Assembly (NCBI GenBank): GCA_030528545.1
Contig: JAUMYR010000016.1
Span: forward strand, 1 to 15,132
Origin: Propionibacteriaceae bacterium
GTDB taxonomy: Bacteria > Actinomycetota > Actinomycetes > Propionibacteriales > Propionibacteriaceae
Reading direction: 5' to 3'
DNA length: 15,132 bases
Below the pieces are notes generated by a model, which was given only the letters and a program-made list of their open reading frames with translations, searched no databases and was not told where the DNA came from. Below, piece by piece: positions 1 to 6,359 of this stretch. The position numbers were made by a program, and so were the translations under genes. Numbering within the stretch: the stretch's first letter is position 1; each line of letters opens with the position of its first letter.

Positions 1-1
1 C

Positions 2-718
2 ATCGTGATCTTCTCTATCGCCAAGCTGGTACCGGCGGTCAACAAGTGGCTGCTGGCTACCGATCTCAAGATCCAGTGGCCCGGCCTCTACGGAAATCTG
101 GTGACCGCTGAGAACAAGCCCTCGGGATCTGCGATCTACACCTTCTCGTGGCTGTCCGGCCCGGGCACGCTGCTGGTCCTGACCGCGATCATCGTGGCCA
201 TCGTGTACCGCGTGAGCGTCAAGGACTTCTTCGGGGAACTCACCGCGACCGTCTACAAGATGCGCTGGTCCTTCCTCACCATCGGCTCGGTGCTAGCGCT
301 GGCCTACGTCATGAACATGTCGGGTCAGACCATCACCATCGGCACCTGGATCGCCGGCGTCGGCGCCGCCTTCGCCTTCTTCAGCCCGATCCTCGGCTGG
401 ATCGGCACGGCCGTGACCGGCTCGGATACCTCGGCGAACGCGCTGTTCGCGACGCTGCAGCAGACCACCGCGAACAACATAGGCCTCGATCCGACCCTGC
501 TGGTGGCGGCCAACACCTCTGGTGGTGTCGTCGGCAAGATGATCAGCCCGCAGAACCTCGCGATCGCCTGCTCCGCGGTCGGCCTGATGGGAGCCGAATC
601 CCAGATCTTCCGCAAGGTAATCTGGTGGAGCATCGGTTTGCTGGTCGTCCTCTGCCTCTTGATCGGTCTCCAGTCGACTCCGGTCCTGAGCTGGATGCTT
701 CCAGCAGTCCACGGCTAA
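2..718 (+). CDS. lldP: L-lactate permease, LctP/LldP family (5' truncated by window edge)
   Basis: This is the C-terminal 238 residues of a membrane permease; the start lies before the window, and base 2 is the first complete codon. Hydrophobic segments are visible around PGTLLVLTAIIVAIV, WSFLTIGSVLALAYVMN, the WIAGVGAAFAFFSP stretch and a last helix VIWWSIGLLVVLCLLIGL just before the stop. The block GSDTSANALF, followed by ANNIGLDP and the loop NTSGGVVGKMISPQN, is typical of the LctP family, which carries lactate (in some members glycolate) into the cell, probably with protons. The stop TAA at 716–718 is part of the TAAGGAG ribosome-binding site of lutA, so the permease and the oxidation genes belong to one transcript. 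The family assignment is firm. That lactate is the substrate rests on the family and on the lutABC genes that follow. Confidence 0.95.
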   Translation: MVIFSIAKLVPAVNKWLLATDLKIQWPGLYGNLVTAENKPSGSAIYTFSWLSGPGTLLVLTAIIVAIVYRVSVKDFFGELTATVYKMRWSFLTIGSVLALAYVMNMSGQTITIGTWIAGVGAAFAFFSPILGWIGTAVTGSDTSANALFATLQQTTANNIGLDPTLLVAANTSGGVVGKMISPQNLAIACSAVGLMGAESQIFRKVIWWSIGLLVVLCLLIGLQSTPVLSWMLPAVHG

Positions 719-727
719 GGAGTCACC

Positions 728-1486
728 ATGGCACCCGGAACTGGAAAGAGGGTGGCGCTGTTCGCCACCTGTATCAACGACACGATGTTCCCCGGAACCC
801 CGAGGGCGGTCGTCAAGGTGCTGGAGCGCCTGGGCTGCACCGTCGAGTTCCCCAAGGACCAGACCTGCTGCGGTCAGATGCTCACCAACACGGGCTATTT
901 CAAGCAGGCTCTGCCCACCGTCAAGAACTACGTGCGGGCATTCGGCGACTACGACTACATCGTCGGGCCGTCGGGTTCGTGCATCGGAGCGGTCCGGCAC
1001 CAGCACCCGATGCTCGCCGAGCACGCGGGGGACGCAAAGCTCAAGGCCGAGTCCGAGGAACTGGTCAAGCGCACCTATGATTTCACCGAGTTCTTGGTGG
1101 ACGTCCTGGGGGTGACCGATGTCGGGGCCTACTTCCCGCATCGGGTCACCTACCACCCGACCTGTCACTCGGTGCGGGTCGCCCACGTAGGCGACCGTCC
1201 GACCAGGCTGTTGCGGGCGGTCCGCGGCATCGATCTGGTGGCGCTTCCCGGCGCCGAGCAGTGCTGCGGGTTTGGCGGCACCTTCTCGGTGAAGAACCCC
1301 GACGTTTCCGTGGCGATGGGCGCGGACAAGGCTCATCACGTCATGGAAACTGGAGCCGAGTTCCTGGTCACCGGGGACAACGCATGCCTGATGCACATCG
1401 GTGGCATCTTGCACCGGATGAACTCTGGCATCAAAACCATCCACCTAGCCGAAATCCTGGCCCGCACGGAAGGAGACGCGGCATGA
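728..1486 (+). CDS. lutA: Lactate utilization protein A, (Fe-S)-binding CCG-domain protein
   Basis: This 252-residue protein is one subunit of the LutABC (YkgEFG) complex, which oxidises L-lactate to pyruvate in the cytoplasm. It has two cysteine-rich CCG-type domains of the kind found in heterodisulfide reductase and glycolate oxidase GlcF. The first has C47-C48-G49 with C85; the second has C146, C179-C180-G181 in EQCCGFGG, and C220. These cysteines are expected to bind an iron-sulfur cluster. The length is normal for LutA. The ATG at 728 has a strong TAAGGAG site at 716–722, with five bases between. The gene begins 9 bases after lldP and its TGA overlaps the lutB ATG (ATGA at 1483–1486), so the two are probably translationally coupled. 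Confidence 0.94.
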   Translation: MAPGTGKRVALFATCINDTMFPGTPRAVVKVLERLGCTVEFPKDQTCCGQMLTNTGYFKQALPTVKNYVRAFGDYDYIVGPSGSCIGAVRHQHPMLAEHAGDAKLKAESEELVKRTYDFTEFLVDVLGVTDVGAYFPHRVTYHPTCHSVRVAHVGDRPTRLLRAVRGIDLVALPGAEQCCGFGGTFSVKNPDVSVAMGADKAHHVMETGAEFLVTGDNACLMHIGGILHRMNSGIKTIHLAEILARTEGDAA

Positions 1487-2970
1487 CCGTCACCGCTACC
1501 AGGCAGCGCCTCACACCGGCGCCTCCGGAGGGCACCTATCTCGGTATGCCCGCCTTCCCAAAGGCGGCCAAGCAGGCGCTGCAGAACGAGCAGATGCGCA
1601 AGAATCTGCGTCACGCCACGACCACCATCCGGGCCAAGCGCGCGATCCGCGCCTCCGAGGTCAGGAACTGGGAAGATCTGCGCACCGCCGGTGAGCAGAT
1701 CAAGAACCGGCTCGGGCGCCACCTGGACCACTACCTGGTGCAGGCCGAGGAGGCCATGACGAAGGCCGGGATCACCGTCCACTGGGCCAGGGACGCCGAG
1801 GAGGCTAACCGGATCGTCATCGACATCGCCCGTTCCAAGGGCACCAAAGAGGTCGTCAAGATCAAGTCGATGGCCACTCAAGAGATTGAGCTGAATGAGG
1901 CGCTCGAAGAGGCCGGTATCGCAGCCTGGGAGACCGACCTGGCCGAATTGATCGTGCAACTCGGCCACGATCGCCCCAGCCACATCCTGGTACCGGCGAT
2001 CCACCGAAACCGCTCCGAGGTGCGGGAGATCTTCAAACAGGAGATGGGCCTGTGGGGCACCCCGGCTCCGGAGGGCGTCAGCGACGACCCGCCCGAGCTA
2101 GCGGGCGCGGCGCGCGTCCACCTGCGCGAGAAGTTCCTGCGGGCCAAGGTCGCGGTGTCGGGCGGCAACTTCATCGTCGCCGAGACTGGGTCGCTGGTGA
2201 TCGTGGAATCCGAGGGCAACGGCCGCATGTGCCTGACCCTTCCCGAAACCCTGATCTCGGTGGTTGGCATTGAGAAACTGGTGCCGACCTTCGAGGACCT
2301 TGAGGTCTTCCTCCGGCTGCTTCCTCGCAGCTCCACCGGCGAGCGGATGAACCCCTACACCTCGGTGTGGACCGGCGTGACCCCAGGAGACGGGCCCCAG
2401 GACCTGCACGTGATCCTGCTGGATAACGGACGCACCAATGTCCTGGCCGATCCGTTCGGGCGGGAGGCGCTGCGCTGCATCCGCTGCTCCGCCTGCATGA
2501 ATGTGTGTCCGGTCTATGAGCGGGTCGGCGGCCATGCCTACGGCTCGGTCTACCCGGGGCCGATCGGCGCGATCTTGACCCCGCAGCTGCGGGGGCTCGA
2601 CAGCAAGGTGGACAAGTCCTTGCCGTTCGCCTCCAGCCTGTGCGGGGCCTGCAACGAGGTGTGCCCGGTGAAGATCCCGATCGCGGACCTGCTGGTGCAC
2701 ATGCGCAACAAGGCGGTGCTGAAGAAGACCCACTACCGCCCGACCATAGAGTCGATGATCTTCGGGGTGGTCGGCTGGATCATGGCAAGAGGCAGAAACC
2801 TTGCCTTCGTCCAGTGGTTCGCGCGGCTCGCGGGTCGCATGTTCAAGAAACGCACCCATTTCGGTCCGATGCCCTATCCGGCGTCCATGTGGACGACGGC
2901 GCGGGATCTTCCCGTGCCGCCCAGCCAGACCTTCCGCAAGTGGTGGGATGAACGGGAGGAGTCCAAATGA
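1483..2970 (+). CDS. lutB: Lactate utilization protein B, LUD domain plus ferredoxin-type 4Fe-4S domain
   Basis: This 495-residue iron-sulfur subunit of the LutABC lactate oxidation complex has an N-terminal LUD domain, including GGNFIVAETG from residue 227. A ferredoxin-like domain follows with C332, C335, C338 and C342 (CIRCSACMNVCP), then C387, C390 and C394 (CGACNEVCPVKIP). The C-terminal tail resembles the LutB C-terminal domain and ends in a WW-containing segment. The open frame reaches back to 1261, but the ATG at 1483 is chosen because it has a GGAAGGAG site at 1468–1475, forms an ATGA overlap with lutA, and gives the usual family length. The upstream part of the frame is lutA read out of frame. 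A second ATGA overlap joins it to lutC. Confidence 0.94.
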   Translation: MTVTATRQRLTPAPPEGTYLGMPAFPKAAKQALQNEQMRKNLRHATTTIRAKRAIRASEVRNWEDLRTAGEQIKNRLGRHLDHYLVQAEEAMTKAGITVHWARDAEEANRIVIDIARSKGTKEVVKIKSMATQEIELNEALEEAGIAAWETDLAELIVQLGHDRPSHILVPAIHRNRSEVREIFKQEMGLWGTPAPEGVSDDPPELAGAARVHLREKFLRAKVAVSGGNFIVAETGSLVIVESEGNGRMCLTLPETLISVVGIEKLVPTFEDLEVFLRLLPRSSTGERMNPYTSVWTGVTPGDGPQDLHVILLDNGRTNVLADPFGREALRCIRCSACMNVCPVYERVGGHAYGSVYPGPIGAILTPQLRGLDSKVDKSLPFASSLCGACNEVCPVKIPIADLLVHMRNKAVLKKTHYRPTIESMIFGVVGWIMARGRNLAFVQWFARLAGRMFKKRTHFGPMPYPASMWTTARDLPVPPSQTFRKWWDEREESK

Positions 2971-3623
2971 GCGCCCGCGAGGAGATCCTGGCCCGCATCC
3001 GCGAGGCGACTAAGGACGTGACCGAGAAGGATCCGGTCAAGGATGTGCCAGTGGAATGGGCCTACAACCAGCCCACCCCGCTCGATGACGTGCTAGAGAC
3101 CTTCGTCGAGAACATCCTTGACTACAAAGCCAGGATCGTCCGCACACCGCCAGAAGGCACCGGTAAGGCCATCGTCGCGGCGCTGACCGAGCTCGGGGCC
3201 CGCACCGTGGTCGTGCCCAGCGGCGCACCATCGGTCTGGGTCTCTGCCCTCACCGAGGGCGGCATGGAGATCGTTCGCGACGAGCCGGAGCCTCTCACCC
3301 ACGCCCAGCTCAACGATATCGACGCGGTGCTGACGGGTTCGGGTGTCTCCATCGCTGAGACCGGCACCATCTGCCTGGATCACCGCGACGATCAGGGCCG
3401 CCGGGCACTCACCCTGGTGCCGGACCGTCACGTCTGCGTCGTGCGCGCCCAGACTGTGGTCTCGGACGTTCCCGAGGCCATCACCCGGCTCAAGGGAGCT
3501 GTGCTGGAGGGTCGTCCGCTGACCTGGATCAGCGGCGGCTCCGCGACCAGCGATATCGAGCTGAGCCGTGTCGAGGGAGTGCATGGACCGCGGAAGCTGT
3601 TCGTGATCCTGGAAGAAGAGTAG
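2967..3623 (+). CDS. lutC: Lactate utilization protein C, LUD domain
   Basis: This 218-residue LUD (YkgG-type) protein is the third subunit of the lactate oxidation complex. The family signature GSGVSIAETGTICLD lies at about residues 124–138, and the segment DRHVCVV follows at about residue 153. It has no iron-sulfur cysteine motif, as expected for LutC. The ATG at 2967 overlaps the lutB stop (ATGA) and has a strong GGGAGGAG site at 2954–2961. It is the last gene of the operon: the stop at 3621–3623 is followed 18 bases later by a 12-bp hairpin. No GntR- or LysR-type lactate regulator is visible; if there is one, it lies outside the window. Confidence 0.93.
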   Translation: MSAREEILARIREATKDVTEKDPVKDVPVEWAYNQPTPLDDVLETFVENILDYKARIVRTPPEGTGKAIVAALTELGARTVVVPSGAPSVWVSALTEGGMEIVRDEPEPLTHAQLNDIDAVLTGSGVSIAETGTICLDHRDDQGRRALTLVPDRHVCVVRAQTVVSDVPEAITRLKGAVLEGRPLTWISGGSATSDIELSRVEGVHGPRKLFVILEEE

Positions 3624-3640
3624 TCAGCCGTCTCTCCCTA

Positions 3641-3680
3641 GCGGGGCCGACCGGTGATCCCACGGTCGGCCCCGCGCCTT
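3641..3680 (+). terminator. Hairpin ending the lut operon, between convergent genes
   Basis: GCGGGGCCGACC (3641–3652) pairs perfectly with GGTCGGCCCCGC (3664–3675) around an 11-base loop. Only a weak TTT follows, at 3679–3681, so it may act as a GC-rich actinobacterial terminator that does not depend on a U-tract. It lies between lutC and the opposing azlD and could stop transcription from both sides. A weaker structure, CGCCCC (3691–3696) with GGGGCG (3709–3714), sits closer to azlD. Confidence 0.75.
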
Positions 3681-3732
3681 TGCCGCCACGCGCCCCGTGG
3701 CTGGCTCCGGGGCGGGCTGGGACACAACCGGC

Positions 3733-4038
3733 TCAGGGCAAACCCAGCACACGCCCCAGGGCGACGGCGAGAACACCGGACAGCACCACCACGATGAACG
3801 GGGCCCGGAAGCGGAGAGCGATCAGCGCCGCGATGATCGCCAGCAGGCGGGCGTCGAGGACGAGGCGAGTGCCGTCGGTCACCGCGCTGATCGCGATCAG
3901 CGCACCCAGCAAACCGATGGTCGTCGAGGACATCATCGCCAGCGCCCGCTTGTTCTCCAAGGCCTCAGCCGGGAGCAGATAGCCCAGCAGTTTCGTCCCG
4001 AAAGCGATAGCGCAGGCCAGGATCACCCACCACGTCAT
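3733..4038 (-). CDS. azlD: Branched-chain amino acid transport protein, AzlD family
   Basis: This small membrane protein of 101 residues has three to four hydrophobic segments: WWVILACAIAFGTKLLGYLLP at the N-terminus, STTIGLLGALIAISAV, LLAIIAALIALRF, and FIVVVLSGVLAVALG at the end. Size and layout match AzlD, the small partner of AzlC. In related BrnFE systems the pair exports branched-chain amino acids and methionine. The ATG overlaps the azlC stop by ATGA (4035–4038), so the two are co-translated. The substrate is inferred from the family; azaleucine resistance gave the family its name. There is no clear U-rich terminator after the stop. Confidence 0.88.
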   Translation of the reverse strand: MTWWVILACAIAFGTKLLGYLLPAEALENKRALAMMSSTTIGLLGALIAISAVTDGTRLVLDARLLAIIAALIALRFRAPFIVVVLSGVLAVALGRVLGLP

Positions 4039-4679
4039 CGGTCATACCTCCACCCCATCGCGGCGGATACCACGGCGGCGACCAGGATCGGTGTGCCGAT
4101 CGGCAGCCACGGCGTCACCGCTACAGCCGCGACCGCCGCCGCCCCAGCGGTGGCTGCCGCCTCCCGGCTGCGCAGCCGAGGCCATAGCAGTCCGATGAAG
4201 GCCGCCACGGCGGCGCCGTCGAGTCCCCAGGCGCGGGGGTCGAGCTGGCTGGTGGTGACCGCTCCGAGCAGGGTCATCAGATTCCAGCACAGGAACACCC
4301 CCCACCCCGTCAGCCAGAAACCACGGGCACGCTCGACCCGATCGGTCTGAGTCAGGCACACCGCGACGGACTCGTCGATTGAGATGTGGGCGGCTGCCAG
4401 CCTGCGCCACCCCCGGGGCTTCAGCTCGGCGTTCATCTGGGCACCGTAGATCGCGTTGCGCACACCCATCAGGGAGGCCGCCGCGACCGCCGCCCAGCCG
4501 CCCCCAGCGATGGAAGCGGCGAAGGCGAACTGCGAACCGCCTGTGAACATCGCCAGGCTCAACAGCTGGGTCTGCCACACATTGAGACCGGCCGCGATCG
4601 CCAGGGCACCGAAGGAGATGCCATACAGGCCAGTGGCCACCGAGACCCACAGGCTCATCCTGGTTAAGGGGGACATCAC
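4035..4679 (-). CDS. azlC: Branched-chain amino acid exporter, AzlC family
   Basis: This 214-residue polytopic membrane protein is the large subunit of an AzlCD/BrnFE-type exporter. Recognisable blocks are GISFGALA near the N-terminus, the conserved FTGGSQFA, MGVRNAIYG, the ISIDESVAV region and the GLLWPRLRSREA stretch in the C-terminal half. The start is taken as GTG at 4677–4679, immediately followed by ATG at 4674–4676, and either could be used. TAGGCT lies seven bases before the GTG, so a leaderless mRNA is likely. The GAGGTAGG that overlaps this box could also be read as a Shine-Dalgarno site, so the two readings compete. azlC diverges from ribF across 112 bases and is coupled to azlD. 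Confidence 0.9.
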   Translation of the reverse strand: MMSPLTRMSLWVSVATGLYGISFGALAIAAGLNVWQTQLLSLAMFTGGSQFAFAASIAGGGWAAVAAASLMGVRNAIYGAQMNAELKPRGWRRLAAAHISIDESVAVCLTQTDRVERARGFWLTGWGVFLCWNLMTLLGAVTTSQLDPRAWGLDGAAVAAFIGLLWPRLRSREAAATAGAAAVAAVAVTPWLPIGTPILVAAVVSAAMGWRYDR

Positions 4680-4686
4680 CGGTGCG

Positions 4687-4692
4687 AGCCTA
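4687..4692 (-). promoter_or_regulatory. TAGGCT -10 box of azlC, probably leaderless
   Basis: On the minus strand TAGGCT is followed by seven bases and then the GTG of azlC, which puts the predicted transcription start at or one base before the start codon. No TTGACA-like -35 box is visible at the usual distance. The same hexamer precedes four other genes in this window. Confidence 0.6.
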
Positions 4693-4779
4693 CCTCACGG
4701 GCTCCCGGCCCGCCGGGGTGGGCGTGGGCTGGTTCGCGCCCCGAGGTGCGCCAGGCGCGCGAATCGGAGCCCGATCGCA

Positions 4780-4785
4780 TAGTCT
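4780..4785 (+). promoter_or_regulatory. TAGTCT -10 box of ribF, probably leaderless
   Basis: TAGTCT is followed by six bases and then the ribF GTG at 4792, exactly where transcription should begin. The TAG is in frame with ribF and acts as a stop, so the coding region cannot extend further upstream. No Shine-Dalgarno sequence is present. A partial inverted repeat, GGTTCGCGC (4731–4739) with GCGCGAATC (4757–4765), lies between the azlC and ribF promoters; its role is unknown. Confidence 0.65.
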
Positions 4786-4791
4786 TGGCCC

Positions 4792-5685
4792 GTGTCAACG
4801 AATGGCGTGGTAGTGATCGGCACTTTCGATGGGGTGCACCTGGGGCACCAGGAGGTGCTCAGAAGAGCGAGGGAACTGGAGCCGGGGCCGCTGACCGTCG
4901 TCACGTTCTGGCCCCACCCGCTCGGAGTGGTCGCCCCAGAGCACGCCCCTAAGCTGCTGTGCGACCTGCACACCAGGATCAGTCTGCTCAAGGACGCCGG
5001 TGCCACCGAGGTCCGCGTGGTTCGTTTCCGGCCGGAGGTATCGCGGTGGAGCCCCGCCGAGTTCATCAGCCGGATCATTGATCCGCTGCTGCCCAGCCGT
5101 GTCGTGGTGGGAGACAATTTCCGGTTTGGGCACTGCGCTAGCGGGGACGTCGGGGCGTTACGGGAACTGTCTGGCGGGAGATTCGAGGTGACCTGCCTGG
5201 AGCTGAAGCGGATCAACCGAGCGACGACATCCTCCACGCTGATCCGGGAGGCCCTCTTCGAGGGAGACGTGCGCCGGGCGGCCCAGCACCTCGGACGCGA
5301 TTTCCGCTTCCGCGGCGTGGTGGTCTTGGGAGATCAGCGCGGACGGGAACTCGGTTTCCCGACGGCGAATCTGATCGTCCCCGACGAACTGGCCGTTCCC
5401 GCCGATGCGGTCTATGCCGGCTATCTCACAAAACTGGATGGTTCGGCTCAGGGACCGTTGCCCGCGGCGATCTCGGTCGGGTCGAATCCTACCTTTGACG
5501 GTCAGGAACGCCGCATCGAAGTCCACGTGCTCGGCCGCACGGACCTGGAACTCTACGGCACCGAGGTCGCGGTCGATTTCGTCGCCCGGCTGAGGGGACA
5601 GATCAAGTACTCCAACAAGGAGGCACTCATCGAGCAGATGCGTGCCGATGTGGCTCAGGCGCGTCGCCTGCTGACCCTCGGCTAG
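4792..5685 (+). CDS. ribF: Bifunctional riboflavin kinase / FAD synthetase
   Basis: This 297-residue cytoplasmic enzyme phosphorylates riboflavin to FMN and then adenylates FMN to FAD. The N-terminal nucleotidyltransferase domain has GTFDGVHLGH (10–19, with the HxGH motif at H16–H19), GDNFRFG (107–113) and SSTLIREAL (148–156). The C-terminal kinase domain has GFPTANL (188–194), VGSNPTF (229–235) and the RLRGQIKY region near 267–273. GTG 4792 is the most upstream start possible, because the in-frame TAG at 4780–4782 blocks extension. The first strand therefore begins after only five residues, about 10–15 fewer than I expect in many actinobacterial RibF proteins. The gene diverges from azlC. 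No terminator is clear before rpsO, so some read-through is possible. Confidence 0.95.
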   Translation: MSTNGVVVIGTFDGVHLGHQEVLRRARELEPGPLTVVTFWPHPLGVVAPEHAPKLLCDLHTRISLLKDAGATEVRVVRFRPEVSRWSPAEFISRIIDPLLPSRVVVGDNFRFGHCASGDVGALRELSGGRFEVTCLELKRINRATTSSTLIREALFEGDVRRAAQHLGRDFRFRGVVVLGDQRGRELGFPTANLIVPDELAVPADAVYAGYLTKLDGSAQGPLPAAISVGSNPTFDGQERRIEVHVLGRTDLELYGTEVAVDFVARLRGQIKYSNKEALIEQMRADVAQARRLLTLG

Positions 5686-5714
5686 GCGCTGATTCGCCCT
5701 GGGTGCGCGACATT

Positions 5715-5723
5715 TGGTAGCCT
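5715..5723 (+). promoter_or_regulatory. Candidate extended -10 promoter of rpsO
   Basis: TGGTAGCCT combines a TGN extension with a TANNNT box. Transcription would start near 5730, giving a leader of about 88 bases before the S15 start. No convincing -35 box is present. S15 often controls its own mRNA through the leader, but no known S15-binding fold could be assigned here. Confidence 0.4.
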
Positions 5724-5817
5724 TTCCCGGTTGCCGTTTGATCGGCCGCGGTCCTGAAAGAGCTTCACCCGCATCCCGCACCCGAAGCGCCGCGCAACGA
5801 GTAGAGAGGACAGTGTC

Positions 5818-6081
5818 ATGGATGCTGCCACAAAAAAGCAGATCATCGAAGAGTACGCCACCGCGCCCGGAGACACTGGTTCTCCCGACGTGCAGATTGC
5901 GCTGCTGACCAAGCGCATCGCGCATCTGACCGAGCACCTCAAGGCGCACAAGGGCGATCACCACAGCCGTCGTGGCCTGATGCTCCTCGTGGGCCAGCGC
6001 CGCCGCCTGCTGAACTATGTCGCCAAGAAAGACATCGAGCACTACCGCGAGCTCATCGCCCGCCTGGGCCTGCGCCGCTGA
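5818..6081 (+). CDS. rpsO: 30S ribosomal protein S15
   Basis: This 87-residue protein is clearly S15. It has the [14 protein letters not shown] segment, the [15 protein letters not shown] rRNA-binding core (residues about 41–55), the [12 protein letters not shown] stretch, and the basic end [12 protein letters not shown]. It binds 16S rRNA early in assembly of the 30S subunit. The ATG at 5818 is preceded by GAGAGGA at 5804–5810. The gene sits between ribF and pnp, the usual actinobacterial order. A terminator-like hairpin lies 14 bases after its stop, so only part of its transcription should continue into pnp. Confidence 0.97.
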   Translation: MDAATKKQIIEEYATAPGDTGSPDVQIALLTKRIAHLTEHLKAHKGDHHSRRGLMLLVGQRRRLLNYVAKKDIEHYRELIARLGLRR

Positions 6082-6094
6082 CCTTGCCGGATGC

Positions 6095-6129
6095 GAGATC
6101 TGCCCTGCCTGCCGGCCGGGCAGATTTTG
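6095..6129 (+). terminator. Terminator or attenuator hairpin between rpsO and pnp
   Basis: ATCTGCCC (6098–6105) pairs perfectly with GGGCAGAT (6118–6125). Past one mismatch, three inner pairs (6107–6109 with 6114–6116) close a four-base loop. The stem runs directly into TTTT (6125–6128). It looks like an intrinsic terminator that would separate the abundant rpsO mRNA from pnp, possibly incompletely. Confidence 0.7.
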
Positions 6130-6141
6130 CACATCCGGGCG

Positions 6142-6147
6142 TAGACT
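6142..6147 (+). promoter_or_regulatory. Candidate -10 box of a separate pnp promoter
   Basis: TAGACT fits the TANNNT pattern and lies just after the rpsO terminator hairpin. Transcription from it would begin near 6154 and give a leader of about 206 bases containing the Actino-pnp-like structure. Streptomyces is known to have a separate pnp promoter in the rpsO–pnp gap, which supports the idea. There is no clear -35 box. Confidence 0.45.
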
Positions 6148-6203
6148 GAGGCTCGGACACAACTGAATACCCAAGAACCAACGCGGGAGTTCGCCTTACC
6201 GGC

Positions 6204-6302
6204 TGATCTAAGTCTGGTCCTCGGTAGTGGCTTTCGGGACGTAAGGGCCCGCGGGCCTCGATCGAAGACCGGCTGGACGGTTGGCAACCAGTTCGGGTTG
6301 CC
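6204..6302 (+). ncRNA. Actino-pnp-like structured leader of pnp (cis-regulatory RNA)
   Basis: GGTCCTCGGT (6216–6225) pairs with ATCGAAGACC (6261–6270), with one C·A mismatch and one G·U pair. With a one-base bulge the stem continues outward through 6211–6214 and 6271–6274. The enclosed arm has short GC-rich pairings. A second hairpin follows: GGCAACC (6283–6289) with GGTTGCC (6296–6302), loop AGTTCG. The position before an actinobacterial pnp, and the TCGGTAGTGG and TCGATCGAAGACC segments, match what I recall of the Actino-pnp motif. The motif is thought to be a counterpart of the enterobacterial pnp leader, which is cleaved by RNase III and lets PNPase lower its own expression. The ends given are approximate. 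Confidence 0.7.
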
Positions 6303-6359
6303 GGGGCGCCACCAGGCGTCCGGGTGCGGTGAGCCCCGCACAACAGAAAGTGAGTCCAC

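Noticed and set aside
148..1080. A 310-codon plus-strand frame overlapping lldP and lutA
   Set aside because: It is a frame-shifted shadow rich in Arg and His that runs across the lldP stop and the lutA start.
293..1444. A 383-codon minus-strand frame over lldP and lutA
   Set aside because: It spans two well-supported genes on the other strand, has a biased shadow-like composition and shows no recognisable domain.
1261..1482. An N-terminal extension of lutB by 74 codons
   Set aside because: This stretch is lutA read in another frame. The ATG at 1483 has a strong ribosome-binding site and the ATGA overlap.
4684..4696. GAGGTAGG upstream of azlC as a Shine-Dalgarno site
   Set aside because: It overlaps the TAGGCT box shared with four other genes, so the promoter reading is preferred, although both cannot be fully separated by eye.
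5685..5698. A short GGCG/CGCC hairpin at the end of ribF as a terminator
   Set aside because: The stem has only four pairs and no T-run follows.
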